A stretch of 22,047 nucleotides of DNA from Deltaproteobacteria bacterium (GTDB taxonomy: Bacteria; Desulfobacterota_E; Deferrimicrobia; Deferrimicrobiales; Deferrimicrobiaceae): assembly GCA_023488945.1 (NCBI GenBank), contig JAMDBZ010000023.1:1-22047 (forward strand), read 5' to 3'. Each line of letters opens with the position of its first letter. Within the stretch, counting starts at the first letter, position 1. Below the pieces are notes generated by a model. The model saw only the letters and a list, made by a program, of their open reading frames with translations, was not told where the DNA came from and searched no databases. This document shows positions 16,094-22,047 of this stretch, one piece after another. The translations under genes and the position numbers were made by a program.

Positions 16094-18244
16094 CTACTCC
16101 GCTCCGGGAGAGGCCCCGCGTCCCCCTTCCGCCAGGAGCTCGCCGACCTTCCGGCCCAGGTCGCGGCGCCGGAACGGCTTCTGGAGGAACCCGCCGAACC
16201 CCTTCGCCTCGATTTCCCGCACCCGCCCGCTCTCGTCGTAGCCGCTGGCGAGGAGTCCGCGGACGGAGGGGGCGATCCGGCGCATCTCGGCGAACGCTTC
16301 CTCGCCCGTCATCCGCGGCATCATCAGGTCCAGCAGGACGAGATCGATCTCCGCGTGGCGGTCCTTGAAGATCGCCACCGCCTCCGCTCCGTCGCGCGCC
16401 TCGATCACCCGGTGGCCGAACGACTCGAGCATCGCCCGCGTCATCGCGCGGACGTCCTCTTCGTCGTCGGCCACCAGCACGGCGCCCGACCGCGGCGCGG
16501 CGGACGGCTCCGGCGGGAGCTCCTCGGCCGCCGCCTCCCGCGCCGCCGGAAACCCGATCGAGACGCGGGTCCCCTTCCGCGCCTCCGAAAAGACGCGGAT
16601 CACGCCGTCGTGGGTCTCCACGATGCCGCGGACCGCGGCGAGCCCCATTCCCCGGCCGACGAACTTCGTGGAATAGAACGGCTCGAAGATGCGGGCGATC
16701 GTCTTCTCATCCATCCCGCACCCGGCGTCGACGACCTCGAGGACGGCGAGCGGCCCCGGAAGGGGTCCCCCGGACCGCACCCGCCGCTCGAAGCCCCCAC
16801 CGACCGCCTTCACGCTGTCCTCGCCGCCGCCGGCAGGGCCCTCGTCCCGCCGGACGGATATGGTCAGGACGCCGCCGTCGGGCATCGCCTCCGCGGCGTT
16901 GAGGCACAGGCTCATCACGACCTGCTTGAGCTGCGCGATGTCGGCCGCCACGGGCGGGGCGGCCTCGTCGACGTCCAGTTTGAGCTCCACCGCCGCGGGG
17001 AGGGCCGCCTTGAGGAGAGGGAGATCCTCGACGACGGCGCGGGAAAGGCGCAGGACGCGCGGGCGGTACTGCCCGCGCCGCGCGTACGCCAGGAGCTGCC
17101 GCGTGAGCTCCACCGCGCGGGCCCCGCTCCGCTCGATCATCGCGAGGTACTTCCCGGCCTCGGCGTTCCCGGCCAGGAGGAGCGCCAGCATCTCCGCGGC
17201 CCCGTTGATGCCGACGAGGAGGTTGTTGAACTCGTGCGCCACGCCGCCCGCGAGCATCCCGATCGTCTCGAGCTTCTGGCTTTCGAAGAAGCGGGTCTCC
17301 ATCCGCTTCCGCTCGGTGACGTCGCGGGTGATCCGGAGGACCTGGCGGATCGCGCCCCGCTTGTCCGTGACCCCCGAGGAGATGGTCTCCACCTCCGCGT
17401 AGCTTCCGTCCTTCCGGCGGAGACGGTACTGGAGCGTCACGGCGGAGACCGTCCCCGCCACGAGACGCCCGTTCTCTTCGAGGACCCGGTCCCGGTCGTC
17501 GGGGTGCAGAAACGCCGTGATCGGGACGCCGGTCATCGCCTCGGCGCGGTAACCGAGCATCCGGGAGGCCGCGGGGCTCGCGTACAGGTATTTCCCGTCC
17601 GGATCGTGGAGGGAGATGAAATCGAGCGCGTTCTCCGCGAGAAACCGGTACCGCGCCTCCGAGGCCCGGAGCCGCTCCTCCATCTTCCGGCGGTCGAGCG
17701 CCGCGCCGATGACGGGGGCCACGATCTTCTCGACGAGGGAGACGGAGGCCGTCTCCCAGGCGCGGGGGCGGTTGACGGCATGAAGGGCCAGGACGCCGAG
17801 GAGGCGGGTCCCGAACTTGAGGGGAGCGAGAAAGACCGAGCGGACGGAATACGGTTCATAAAGGGCCCGGACCGGGTCGTCCGGCGAGAGCCGCGACAGG
17901 TCGGGAACGACGCACGGGCCGGCCGACCGGAGACGATCGACCACCGCCTCCCAGGCGGGACCGGGCCGGAAAGCCTCCGCCAGGTCCGTCCCCTCGGCCG
18001 TCAAGGCCGAGGACCAGACGTCCGGCGGCGACGGGGCGTCCGCAGGGATGGAGACGATCCAGACCGATTCCGCCCCGGAAAGGGCCAGGACCTCGCGGCA
18101 CACTTCGCCGATCAGTTCCTCGAGCGCGAGCCCCAGGGCGCAGATCCGCGCGATGCGCGAGACCGCGTCGAAGGGGATCTCCCGGGTGGACGGCTCCGCG
18201 GCGCAGCCCGCCCCTTTCCCGCGAAAAGGCACCGGCGTCGACAT
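16094..18244 (-). CDS. Hybrid sensor histidine kinase (GAF-PAS-HisKA-HATPase-receiver)
   Basis: 716 residues from ATG at 18244; an in-frame TTG at 18268 is possible, but the ATG has GGAGG and AGGGGG upstream. No membrane helices, so a cytosolic sensor. Order: GAF-like domain (about 25-185), PAS (about 190-312, with LHPDDRDRV and DVTERKRME), HisKA with H337 in GGVAHEFNNLL, HATPase_c with N449 in LCLNAAEAM, the DAGCGMD box and FEPFYSTK, then a C-terminal receiver (about 588-710) with phospho-acceptor D639 in LLDLMMP and K689 in KPF. No output domain or cognate regulator is encoded nearby, so phosphate must pass to another protein. It lies between the respiratory operon and the sugar operon, with its own promoter. 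The signal is unknown. Confidence 0.92.
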   Translation of the reverse strand: MSTPVPFRGKGAGCAAEPSTREIPFDAVSRIARICALGLALEELIGEVCREVLALSGAESVWIVSIPADAPSPPDVWSSALTAEGTDLAEAFRPGPAWEAVVDRLRSAGPCVVPDLSRLSPDDPVRALYEPYSVRSVFLAPLKFGTRLLGVLALHAVNRPRAWETASVSLVEKIVAPVIGAALDRRKMEERLRASEARYRFLAENALDFISLHDPDGKYLYASPAASRMLGYRAEAMTGVPITAFLHPDDRDRVLEENGRLVAGTVSAVTLQYRLRRKDGSYAEVETISSGVTDKRGAIRQVLRITRDVTERKRMETRFFESQKLETIGMLAGGVAHEFNNLLVGINGAAEMLALLLAGNAEAGKYLAMIERSGARAVELTRQLLAYARRGQYRPRVLRLSRAVVEDLPLLKAALPAAVELKLDVDEAAPPVAADIAQLKQVVMSLCLNAAEAMPDGGVLTISVRRDEGPAGGGEDSVKAVGGGFERRVRSGGPLPGPLAVLEVVDAGCGMDEKTIARIFEPFYSTKFVGRGMGLAAVRGIVETHDGVIRVFSEARKGTRVSIGFPAAREAAAEELPPEPSAAPRSGAVLVADDEEDVRAMTRAMLESFGHRVIEARDGAEAVAIFKDRHAEIDLVLLDLMMPRMTGEEAFAEMRRIAPSVRGLLASGYDESGRVREIEAKGFGGFLQKPFRRRDLGRKVGELLAEGGRGASPGAE

Positions 18245-18283
18245 GATGCCCCCTGCCTCCACGTGCAAAAACGGTGGACCTCA

Positions 18284-18312
18284 TTTATAGGAAGAAGAAT
18301 GCCCGTTGTCAA
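18284..18312 (-). promoter_or_regulatory. Near-consensus sigma70 promoter of the hybrid kinase gene
   Basis: On the minus strand: exact TTGACA (18312-18307), 17-base spacer, TATAAA (18289-18284). The -35 box overlaps the rpiB stop codon. The start near 18277 gives a ~33-base leader with GGAGG before the ATG at 18244. It is the closest to consensus of all promoters seen in the window. Confidence 0.85.
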
Positions 18313-18812
18313 TGAATCCGCGGGGCCTGATCCTTCCAGTGCGCCTTCTCGTATCGGCGGATCTTTCCGATCCGCCGCCGGTGCCGGCCGCCGTCGAACG
18401 GGGACGAGAGCCAGGTCTCGACGATCCGGCGGGCGCGGCGCGCGGACAGCTCGTTGGCCGACAGGACCAGGACGTTGGCGTCGTTGTGACGCCGGGACAG
18501 CTCGGCCTCGGCCGGCGTGCGGACGAGGGCGGCCCGCACCCCCGCCGACTTGTTGGCGCAGATGGCCATCCCGATCCCGGACTTGCAGATGAGGATCGCC
18601 CGGTCGGCCTTCCCGAGACGGATCGCCCGGGCGGCGGCGAAGGCGTATTCCGGATAATCCACAGGCTCCGTCGTGTCCGTTCCGAGGTCGCGGACAGGGT
18701 ACCCCCACCCGTCCAGTCGCCGGAGCAGGTCCGCCTTCAGGGCGACGCCCCCGTGGTCGGCCGCCAGGACGAGGCGAGGGAGCCTCCTCCTTCCTTTCAC
18801 CGCCGCTCTCAT
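18309..18812 (-). CDS. rpiB: Ribose-5-phosphate isomerase B family protein
   Basis: 167 residues, cytosolic. It interconverts ribose 5-phosphate and ribulose 5-phosphate in the non-oxidative pentose phosphate pathway. Visible motifs are AADHGG at 17-22, DYPEYA at 52-57, the active-site loop CKSGIGMAICANK with C77, RRHNDANVL at 107-115 and WLSSPFDGGRH at 134-144. Family members usually have CGTGIG in the loop and SREHNDAN in the last helix; here these read CKSGIG and SRRHNDAN. That is a departure but keeps Cys, His and Asn. A LacA/B-type sugar isomerase is an alternative, but position in an operon with zwf, pgl and glk favours RpiB. The start overlaps the glk stop by 4 bases. Confidence 0.88.
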   Translation of the reverse strand: MRAAVKGRRRLPRLVLAADHGGVALKADLLRRLDGWGYPVRDLGTDTTEPVDYPEYAFAAARAIRLGKADRAILICKSGIGMAICANKSAGVRAALVRTPAEAELSRRHNDANVLVLSANELSARRARRIVETWLSSPFDGGRHRRRIGKIRRYEKAHWKDQAPRIH

Positions 18813-19795
18813 GTCCCTTCCTCCTCCCGGGCCAGGGCATACCGGGCGGCGCCGACGAGGACGGCGCGGCCGGAGAGGATCGCGCGGACCGGGATCCCCG
18901 CGAGAAAATCGCGGAACCGCCCTTTGTCACGGAACGACGACAGGAAGGGCCCCCGTCTCAGGAGGGGAAGGACGGCGGGCGCCAGGCCCCCCGCGAGATA
19001 CACCCCCCCCGCGGCCGCCCCCTGCAGCGCCGCGTTGCCGGCGACGGCGCCGTACAGGGAGACGAACAGGCGGAGCGCCTCGCGGCACGCCCTCGAGCGG
19101 CGCCCCTGCCCTTCCTGGGCGATGACGAACGGCGCATCCTCCGCGGCGAAGCGCGCCGCCACGGGGGGGACCTCCCGGACCCTTTCCGCCTCCGTGACGA
19201 AACGATACACCGCGTGGAGCCCGGGACCGGACACCACGCGCTCCGCGCTGACGTGCCCGTACCGGGACTGAAGATATCCCAGAAGGCGGAACTCGCGCTC
19301 GTTCCGCGGCGCGAAATCGACATGACCCCCTTCGGTCGCGACCGGCAGGAGGCGGTCGCCCGCCCGGACGAGGAACGCCTGCCCCAGCCCCGTGCCGGCC
19401 GCCACCACGGCGATCGTCGCCCGCGGCTCCCTGCGGCCCGGCTGCACGACCGCCACGTCCCGCCGGGACAGGAACGGGATGGAGAAGGCCGTGGCCTGGA
19501 GGTCGTTGATGAGGTAGACCCGCGAGGCCCCGCAGGCCCTCCGGATCTCCGTTTCGCTGGCCACCCAGGACAGGTTCGTGAACCGGACCTCCCCCCCGCG
19601 GACGGGTCCCGCCGCGCCGACGGACGCCAGGCCGGGGCGCGCCCCGTCGCGCAGGAAATCGGCGATGATCGCCGGCAGCGACGGGTACTCGCGGCTCGGG
19701 AAGGAACGGAACCGGGCCGGGAGCAGCCGCTTCCCCGCGAGGCGATAGAGCGCCAGGTTGGTCTTGGTCCCCCCGCAGTCGCCGGCCAGGATCAT
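18809..19795 (-). CDS. glk: Glucokinase, Glk family
   Basis: 328 residues, the usual length. It phosphorylates glucose with ATP to glucose 6-phosphate in the cytosol. The N-terminal phosphate-binding loop is LAGDCGGTKTNLAL (3-16), the catalytic base is D98 in LINDLQATAFS, the ATP-binding adenosine motif region is AAGTGLGQA (132-140), and TEGGHVDFAP (154-163) is the glucose-binding signature of the Glk (non-ROK) group. The later VYLAGGLAP (265-273) forms part of the ATP site. The start overlaps the pgl stop and the stop overlaps the rpiB start, each by 4 bases, so the proteins are probably made together. It supplies the substrate for Zwf encoded two genes upstream. Confidence 0.95.
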   Translation of the reverse strand: MILAGDCGGTKTNLALYRLAGKRLLPARFRSFPSREYPSLPAIIADFLRDGARPGLASVGAAGPVRGGEVRFTNLSWVASETEIRRACGASRVYLINDLQATAFSIPFLSRRDVAVVQPGRREPRATIAVVAAGTGLGQAFLVRAGDRLLPVATEGGHVDFAPRNEREFRLLGYLQSRYGHVSAERVVSGPGLHAVYRFVTEAERVREVPPVAARFAAEDAPFVIAQEGQGRRSRACREALRLFVSLYGAVAGNAALQGAAAGGVYLAGGLAPAVLPLLRRGPFLSSFRDKGRFRDFLAGIPVRAILSGRAVLVGAARYALAREEEGT

Positions 19796-20493
19796 CGCGC
19801 CGCCTCGTCCCCGGCGGGCGCCGCCAGGGACGCGGCACCGGCATCGGCCAGGAACGTCACCTGCCCCCGCGAAGGGGTCACCCGCGCCGCGGGAGGCCAG
19901 CCCGTCCGGTCGCCCTCGGGGGAGAGGACCTTCTTCAGGATCCCGGCCTTTCCCTTTCCGCTCACCAGGAAGATCACCTGCGCCGCGGAAGACAGGACGG
20001 GAAGCGTGAGCGTCACGCGGGACAGCCCCGGATCGGGGCCCGGGACCGCGGCCGCCCACGCCGTCCTCTCGTCCAGCGCCGGCGACCCCGGGAACAGGGA
20101 GGCGGTATGCCCGTCCTGCCCGATCCCCAGCAGGATCGCGTCGAACCGGGGGAATCCGCCGGTCCCGGGCGAAAGCGTCGCCCGGAGCGTCTCCTCGTAC
20201 CCGCGCGCCCCCGAGGCCGGATCGGCGAGCGACGTGTCGACCGGGTGGAAGTTCCCGGGCGGGACGGGCGCCCGCGACAGGAGCGTTTCCCGGATCATCC
20301 GCCGGTTGCTCGCGGGGTCGCCGGCCGGGACCCACCGCTCGTCCACCTGGAAGAAATGGACGGACGCCCAGGGGAACAGGCTGCGGTACGGCTCGGAAGC
20401 GAGAAGCTCGTATGTCCGCCGCGGCGTCTCCCCCCCCGACAGCACCACGGCGACGCGCGGCTCCCCGGACCCCTTCCGTCCGAGGAGCGCCAT
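19792..20493 (-). CDS. pgl: 6-phosphogluconolactonase, main part after a frameshift
   Basis: 233 residues from an internal ATG, carrying nearly all of the SugarP_isomerase/Pgl domain. Motifs: VAVVLSGGETPRRTYELLA (15-33, phosphate-binding), FQVDERWVP (48-56), SNRRMI (62-67) and ILLGIGQDGHTASLFPG (119-135) with the catalytic His in the GxDGHxAS-like motif. It hydrolyses 6-phosphogluconolactone between Zwf and Gnd. The first ~38 residues are encoded upstream in another frame (20509-20608). Joined, they would give a ~271-residue protein. The start codon at 20493 has no good ribosome site, so this ORF is unlikely to be the native gene product unless frame is restored. It overlaps glk by 4 bases. 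Confidence 0.85.
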   Translation of the reverse strand: MALLGRKGSGEPRVAVVLSGGETPRRTYELLASEPYRSLFPWASVHFFQVDERWVPAGDPASNRRMIRETLLSRAPVPPGNFHPVDTSLADPASGARGYEETLRATLSPGTGGFPRFDAILLGIGQDGHTASLFPGSPALDERTAWAAAVPGPDPGLSRVTLTLPVLSSAAQVIFLVSGKGKAGILKKVLSPEGDRTGWPPAARVTPSRGQVTFLADAGAASLAAPAGDEAAR

Positions 20494-20508
20494 CCGCTCC
20501 CGGACGAT

Positions 20509-20608
20509 CCCCCCAGAGCCGCCCCGCCGCCGCGCGCGCCAGCGCTTCGGGCGTGGGGAGGACGAAGAGACGCTCCGCCCGTCCCCGTCCCGGCCCGGAA
20601 TTTTTCAC
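20509..20608 (-). pseudogene. pgl: N-terminal part of pgl, out of frame (frameshift at 20509-20514)
   Basis: A GTG at 20608 has GGAGGA 4 bases upstream and overlaps the zwf stop by 4 bases, matching the coupling pattern of the whole operon. It encodes a typical Pgl N-terminus (LFVLPTPEALARAAAGRLWG). At the six-base G run (plus-strand C run 20509-20514) the frame is lost. With five G the reading continues IVRER-MALLGRKG into the ORF at 19792-20493. A homopolymer sequencing or assembly error is the simplest explanation; a real lesion or slippage is possible. Confidence 0.75.
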
Positions 20609-22047
20609 GGCGTCCTCCACTGCGCCCCTCCGGCCGCCGGGAGACGGTCGGCCTCCTTCGGCCCCCAGCTCCCGGCCGGATAGAAGAACAGGTCGCGGCC
20701 CGGGTCCTCGCGCCACCGGGAGAGGAACGGCGCCAGGATCGACCAGGCGGTCTCGACGGCGTCCTCGCCCGGGAAGAGCGTCGGGTCCCCCAACATCACG
20801 TCGAGCAGCAGGCGCCCGTAGGCCGGCGGGCTCTTGATCCCGAACGCCTCGCGGTAGGTGAACTCGAGCTCCACGGGGGCGACGCGGATCGCGGGCCCGG
20901 GGACCTTCGCCCCGAACCGGAGGGAGATCCCCTCGTCCGGCTGGATGTTGATCACGAGGAGGTTGGCCGTCATCCGGCCGCACGCCGTCTCCCGGAACAG
21001 GAGGGAGGGAGCCGGGCGGAACTGGATCGCGATCTCGGTCACGCCCCGCGCCAGCCGCTTTCCCGTGCGAAGGTAGAAGGGGACGCCGCCCCAGCGCCAG
21101 TTGTCGATCAGGAGCTTGAGGGCGACGTACGTCTCCGTGAGGGAAGTCGGCGGGACGTTCTTCTCCGCCCGGTACGCGGGGACGGGGCGGCCGGCGATCT
21201 CCCCCGCCGCGTACTGCCCGCGGACGCACGCCTCGCCCGCTCCCTCCTCGGAAACGCGCTCCACGGACTGCAGGAGCTTGAGCTTCTCCCGGCGGACATT
21301 CTCCCCCGACACGGAGAGGGGCGGCTCCATCGCCACGAGGGCGAGAAGCTGGAAGAGGTGGTTCTGGACCATGTCGCGCATGGCGCCGGCGCCGTCGTAG
21401 AAGTCGGCGCGCGACTCCACGCCGAGGCTCTCCGCCGCGGTGATCTGGACGTGGTCGATGTAGTTGCGGTTCCAGAGCGGCTCGAAGATCCCGTTCCCGA
21501 ACCGGAAGACGAAGAGGTTCTGGACCGTCTCCTTCCCGAGGTAGTGGTCGATCCGGAAGACCGCGTTGTCCGGGAAGACGGCGAGGATCTCGCGGTTGAG
21601 CAACCGGGCGCTCTCTTCGTCGTTCCCGAACGGCTTCTCGACCACGAGGCGGCGGAAGCCGGGGAGCGCCTCGGAAGCGGCCGCCAGTCCGGCCTCGCCC
21701 AGCCGCCGGACCAGCTCGACGTAATGCTTCGGCGCAACGGCGGCGTAGAACAGGAGGTTCCCGGGGATGCCGCGGGCGGCGCACAAGGTCCGGATCCGGT
21801 CGCCCAGGATCGCGAAGCCGGCCCGGTCGGAGACGTCGGCGCCCTGGAAGAAGATCCGTGGCGCGAACCGGGCCCACGCGTCGGCGTCGAACGCCTGCGG
21901 GGCGAGCCCGCGGACCGCGTTCGCCAGGACCTCGCGGAACGCGCCGTCCGTGTGCGGGGTCCGCGAAACGCCCAGGAGGGCAAAGCCGTCCGGCAGGAGC
22001 CCTTCCCGGAACAGATCAAGGAGGGCCGGGACGAGGAGCCGGCGGGT
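20605..22047 (-). CDS. zwf: Glucose-6-phosphate 1-dehydrogenase, N-terminus cut by window edge
   Basis: 480 residues visible; the frame is open to the window end, where it begins TRRLLVPALLDLF, the helix following the GASGDL dinucleotide fingerprint. Only about 15-20 residues are missing. It oxidises glucose 6-phosphate to 6-phosphogluconolactone with NAD(P)+, the first step of the oxidative pentose phosphate pathway. Visible signatures (numbered from the first visible residue): VVEKPFG near 138 and the active-site RIDHYLGKE at 165-173. Further on are FYDGAGAMRDMVQNHLFQ, FYLRTGKRL and IQPDEGISLRFGAK, then YERLLLD-like YGRLLLDVMLGD. It ends by overlapping the pgl GTG start by 4 bases and is the first visible gene of the zwf-pgl-glk-rpiB operon. 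Confidence 0.97.
   Translation of the reverse strand, partial: TRRLLVPALLDLFREGLLPDGFALLGVSRTPHTDGAFREVLANAVRGLAPQAFDADAWARFAPRIFFQGADVSDRAGFAILGDRIRTLCAARGIPGNLLFYAAVAPKHYVELVRRLGEAGLAAASEALPGFRRLVVEKPFGNDEESARLLNREILAVFPDNAVFRIDHYLGKETVQNLFVFRFGNGIFEPLWNRNYIDHVQITAAESLGVESRADFYDGAGAMRDMVQNHLFQLLALVAMEPPLSVSGENVRREKLKLLQSVERVSEEGAGEACVRGQYAAGEIAGRPVPAYRAEKNVPPTSLTETYVALKLLIDNWRWGGVPFYLRTGKRLARGVTEIAIQFRPAPSLLFRETACGRMTANLLVINIQPDEGISLRFGAKVPGPAIRVAPVELEFTYREAFGIKSPPAYGRLLLDVMLGDPTLFPGEDAVETAWSILAPFLSRWREDPGRDLFFYPAGSWGPKEADRLPAAGGAQWRTP

Noticed and set aside
15956..18592. 878-codon plus-strand open frame opposite the hybrid kinase
   Set aside because: Arg/Pro/Glu-rich shadow; the minus strand has all kinase and receiver motifs plus a promoter and ribosome site.
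18809..21877. A single 1022-residue minus-strand protein ending in glucokinase
   Set aside because: Only the last 328 residues are a real protein (glk). The upstream part is out-of-frame zwf and pgl sequence, apart from the short genuine pgl N-terminus at 20509-20608.

Overview
This is a GC-rich bacterial chromosomal window. No replicon, phage, transposase or CRISPR signals are visible, and no stretch over 300 bases lacks a gene. Several features suggest a Desulfobacterota/Deltaproteobacteria-like anaerobe or facultative respirer: many c-type haem motifs, NrfD-type quinol modules, Tat-exported ferredoxin-like subunits, a WalJ-like hydrolase and glycogen metabolism. This placement is inferred from gene content; no marker gene is present to confirm it.

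Left part, plus strand (1-6397). A short intergenic zone holds an imperfect hairpin and a promoter-like region. It is followed by a closely packed run: an exported cytochrome P460, a PPC/DUF296 protein (TTG start) and a WalJ-like metallo-beta-lactamase-fold hydrolase (TTG start, 8-base overlap). Next comes a glycine-zipper lipoprotein with its own promoter candidate. Then come glgB (glycogen branching enzyme) and, 4 bases later, an EntS-like MFS exporter with a TTG start.

Middle, minus strand (6511-9522). A three-gene operon encodes a DUF6502 protein followed by two paralogous DUF5666 lipoproteins. It ends in a strong terminator that faces the convergent MFS gene. Its upstream region is an AT-rich island with a sigma70-like promoter and a near-perfect palindrome directly in front of the DUF6502 start codon.

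Respiratory block, minus strand (9616-15981). A single operon-like array, read from high to low coordinates, encodes: ferritin-like/rubrerythrin-type protein, tetrahaem cytochrome c, Tat-exported four-cluster Fe-S protein, DsrP-like NrfD membrane protein, membrane-anchored octahaem cytochrome c, a second Tat-exported four-cluster Fe-S protein and a second NrfD protein. It starts at a good sigma70 promoter and ends at a clean intrinsic terminator. The array is two successive 'multihaem cytochrome / Fe-S / NrfD' quinone-oxidoreductase modules with no molybdopterin catalytic subunit. It most likely moves electrons between the menaquinone pool and periplasmic cytochromes.

Right part, minus strand (16094-22047). 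An orphan GAF-PAS-histidine kinase-receiver hybrid has its own near-consensus promoter. Upstream of it lies a translationally coupled sugar-phosphate operon zwf-pgl-glk-rpiB, in which each junction is a 4-base overlap. zwf runs off the window and lacks only its first residues. pgl is split by a one-base frameshift in a six-base G/C homopolymer. Together with glgB these genes describe glucose phosphorylation, the oxidative pentose phosphate route (NADPH) and glycogen storage.
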